Source of the DNA: Candidatus Gastranaerophilales bacterium | GTDB lineage: Bacteria > Cyanobacteriota > Vampirovibrionia > Gastranaerophilales > Gastranaerophilaceae | Direction: 5' to 3' | Length of the DNA: 32,755 nt | Assembly (NCBI GenBank): GCA_944323335.1 | Contig: CALUSB010000020.1 | Location: 1-32,755, forward strand | In this document: positions 32,569 through 32,755 of the stretch, in pieces | Position numbering within the stretch: the stretch's first letter is position 1 | Layout: every line of letters starts with the position of its first letter | Notes under the pieces: generated by a model | Told to the model about the DNA's origin: nothing | Database searches by the model: none | Seen by the model: only the letters and a program-made list of their open reading frames with translations | Made by a program: the position numbers and the translations under genes

Positions 32569-32641
32569 TGCCGATGAGGGGACTCGAACCCCTGACCTGT
32601 CGATTACGAATCGACTGCTCTACCAACTGAGCCACATCGGC
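32569..32641 (-). tRNA. tRNA-Thr (anticodon CGT)
   Basis: The 73 bases fold fully: acceptor GCCGATG/CATCGGC, D-arm GCTC/GAGC, anticodon stem GTCGA/TCGAC with loop TTCGTAA, T-arm AGGGG/CCCCT with TTCGAGT, discriminator A. CCA is not encoded (GTT follows). The CGT anticodon reads ACG codons. Confidence 0.95.
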
Positions 32642-32655
32642 AAATTTATAAATAA

Positions 32656-32677
32656 AAGAGCTCTCTAAGGAGCTCTT
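32656..32677 (-). terminator. Terminator between the two tRNA genes
   Basis: An 8-bp stem AAGAGCTC (32656-32663) with GAGCTCTT (32670-32677) and a 6-base loop. On the minus strand it is followed by a TTTATTTATAA tract. It could end tRNA-Arg transcripts before tRNA-Thr, or separate processing of the pair. Confidence 0.6.
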
Positions 32678-32680
32678 ATA

Positions 32681-32755
32681 TGGCGCGCCTGAAGGGATTC
32701 GAACCCCTGACCTTTTGGTTCGTAGCCAAACACTCTATCCAGCTGAGCTACAGGC
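32681..32755 (-). tRNA. tRNA-Arg (anticodon ACG), truncated at the window edge
   Basis: The anticodon loop CTACGAA lies between TTTGG and CCAAA; the D-arm and T-arm (one G-T pair) fold normally. The 3' acceptor strand CAGGCGC, discriminator G and an encoded CCA (32681-32683) are present. The 5' strand shows only GCCTG; the first two bases lie beyond 32755. ACG is deaminated to ICG in most bacteria, reading CGU, CGC and CGA. Confidence 0.93.

Noticed and set aside
1-32755. CRISPR arrays, insertion sequences, prophage or transposase genes
   Set aside because: No regularly spaced repeats, terminal inverted repeats, integrase, transposase or phage structural genes seen; the tRNA end shows no attachment-site duplication within the window.

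Overview
The window is about 33 kb of AT-rich, gene-dense bacterial chromosome with no mobile elements, CRISPR arrays or rRNA. It combines a FliD/FliS flagellar cluster, cyclic-di-GMP proteins, RelA/SpoT, TrmFO, a FtsB/DivIC-like divisome protein, many TPR proteins, a protein with Leu-Glu repeats of a kind I associate with cyanobacteria-related lineages, and a large membrane protein with F-T/S-G motifs. This suggests a non-photosynthetic relative of cyanobacteria (Vampirovibrionia/Melainabacteria, perhaps a gut Gastranaerophilales). The assignment is inference from protein character, not a database result.

Layout. 1-3930 (+): a 5'-truncated gene, an exported repeat protein and the DNA-uptake channel ComEC. 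3932-4726 (-): YebC. 4769-5722 (+): a TPR protein, a glutaredoxin and a 51-residue small ORF. 5724-7924 (-): a FtsB/DivIC-like protein, an asparaginase-II family protein and a GspE/MshEN-like protein. 8048-12053 (+): the flagellar block flaG-like, fliS, fliT-like, a cation-diffusion transporter and fliD, closed by a strong terminator. 12113-13129 (-): rlmN. 13198-16992 (+): an overlapping operon of HD-GYP protein, trmFO and pepA. 17024-17857 (-): an MscS channel. 17995-18759 (+): a TPR protein. 18824-20857 (-): a large unrecognised membrane protein. 21227-24365 (-): relA/spoT and ribF. 24425-26715 (+): a DUF167 protein and a GAF-GGDEF-HD-GYP protein. 26712-27500 (-): a family 2 glycosyltransferase. 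27566-29248 (+): a TPR protein. 29245-31044 (-): a U32/RlhA-like protein. 31426-32566 (+): a membrane protein and a GNAT acetyltransferase. 32569-32755 (-): tRNA-Thr(CGT) and a truncated tRNA-Arg(ACG).

Working together. The flagellar genes encode the filament cap, its chaperone and probable regulators, next to two HD-GYP proteins (one with GGDEF) that could control the motile-to-sessile switch through cyclic-di-GMP. RelA/SpoT supplies the stringent response. TrmFO, RlmN and the RlhA-like protein modify tRNA and 23S rRNA. RibF makes the FAD used by TrmFO.

The most interesting signal is in initiation sites. Genes that lead their transcripts (550, 4769, 6182-, 13129-, 13198, 27500-, 27566) have a -10-like hexamer ending only 6-8 nt before the start codon and no Shine-Dalgarno, so their mRNAs are probably leaderless. 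Operon-internal genes (5227, 7169-, 8483, 14184, 15499) carry clear Shine-Dalgarno sequences. The divergent pair at 27500/27566 appears to share one palindromic -35 box. Other unusual items are a perfect hairpin swallowing the comEC start codon, two small ORFs with excellent ribosome binding sites, and a terminator with no assigned gene in front of it.
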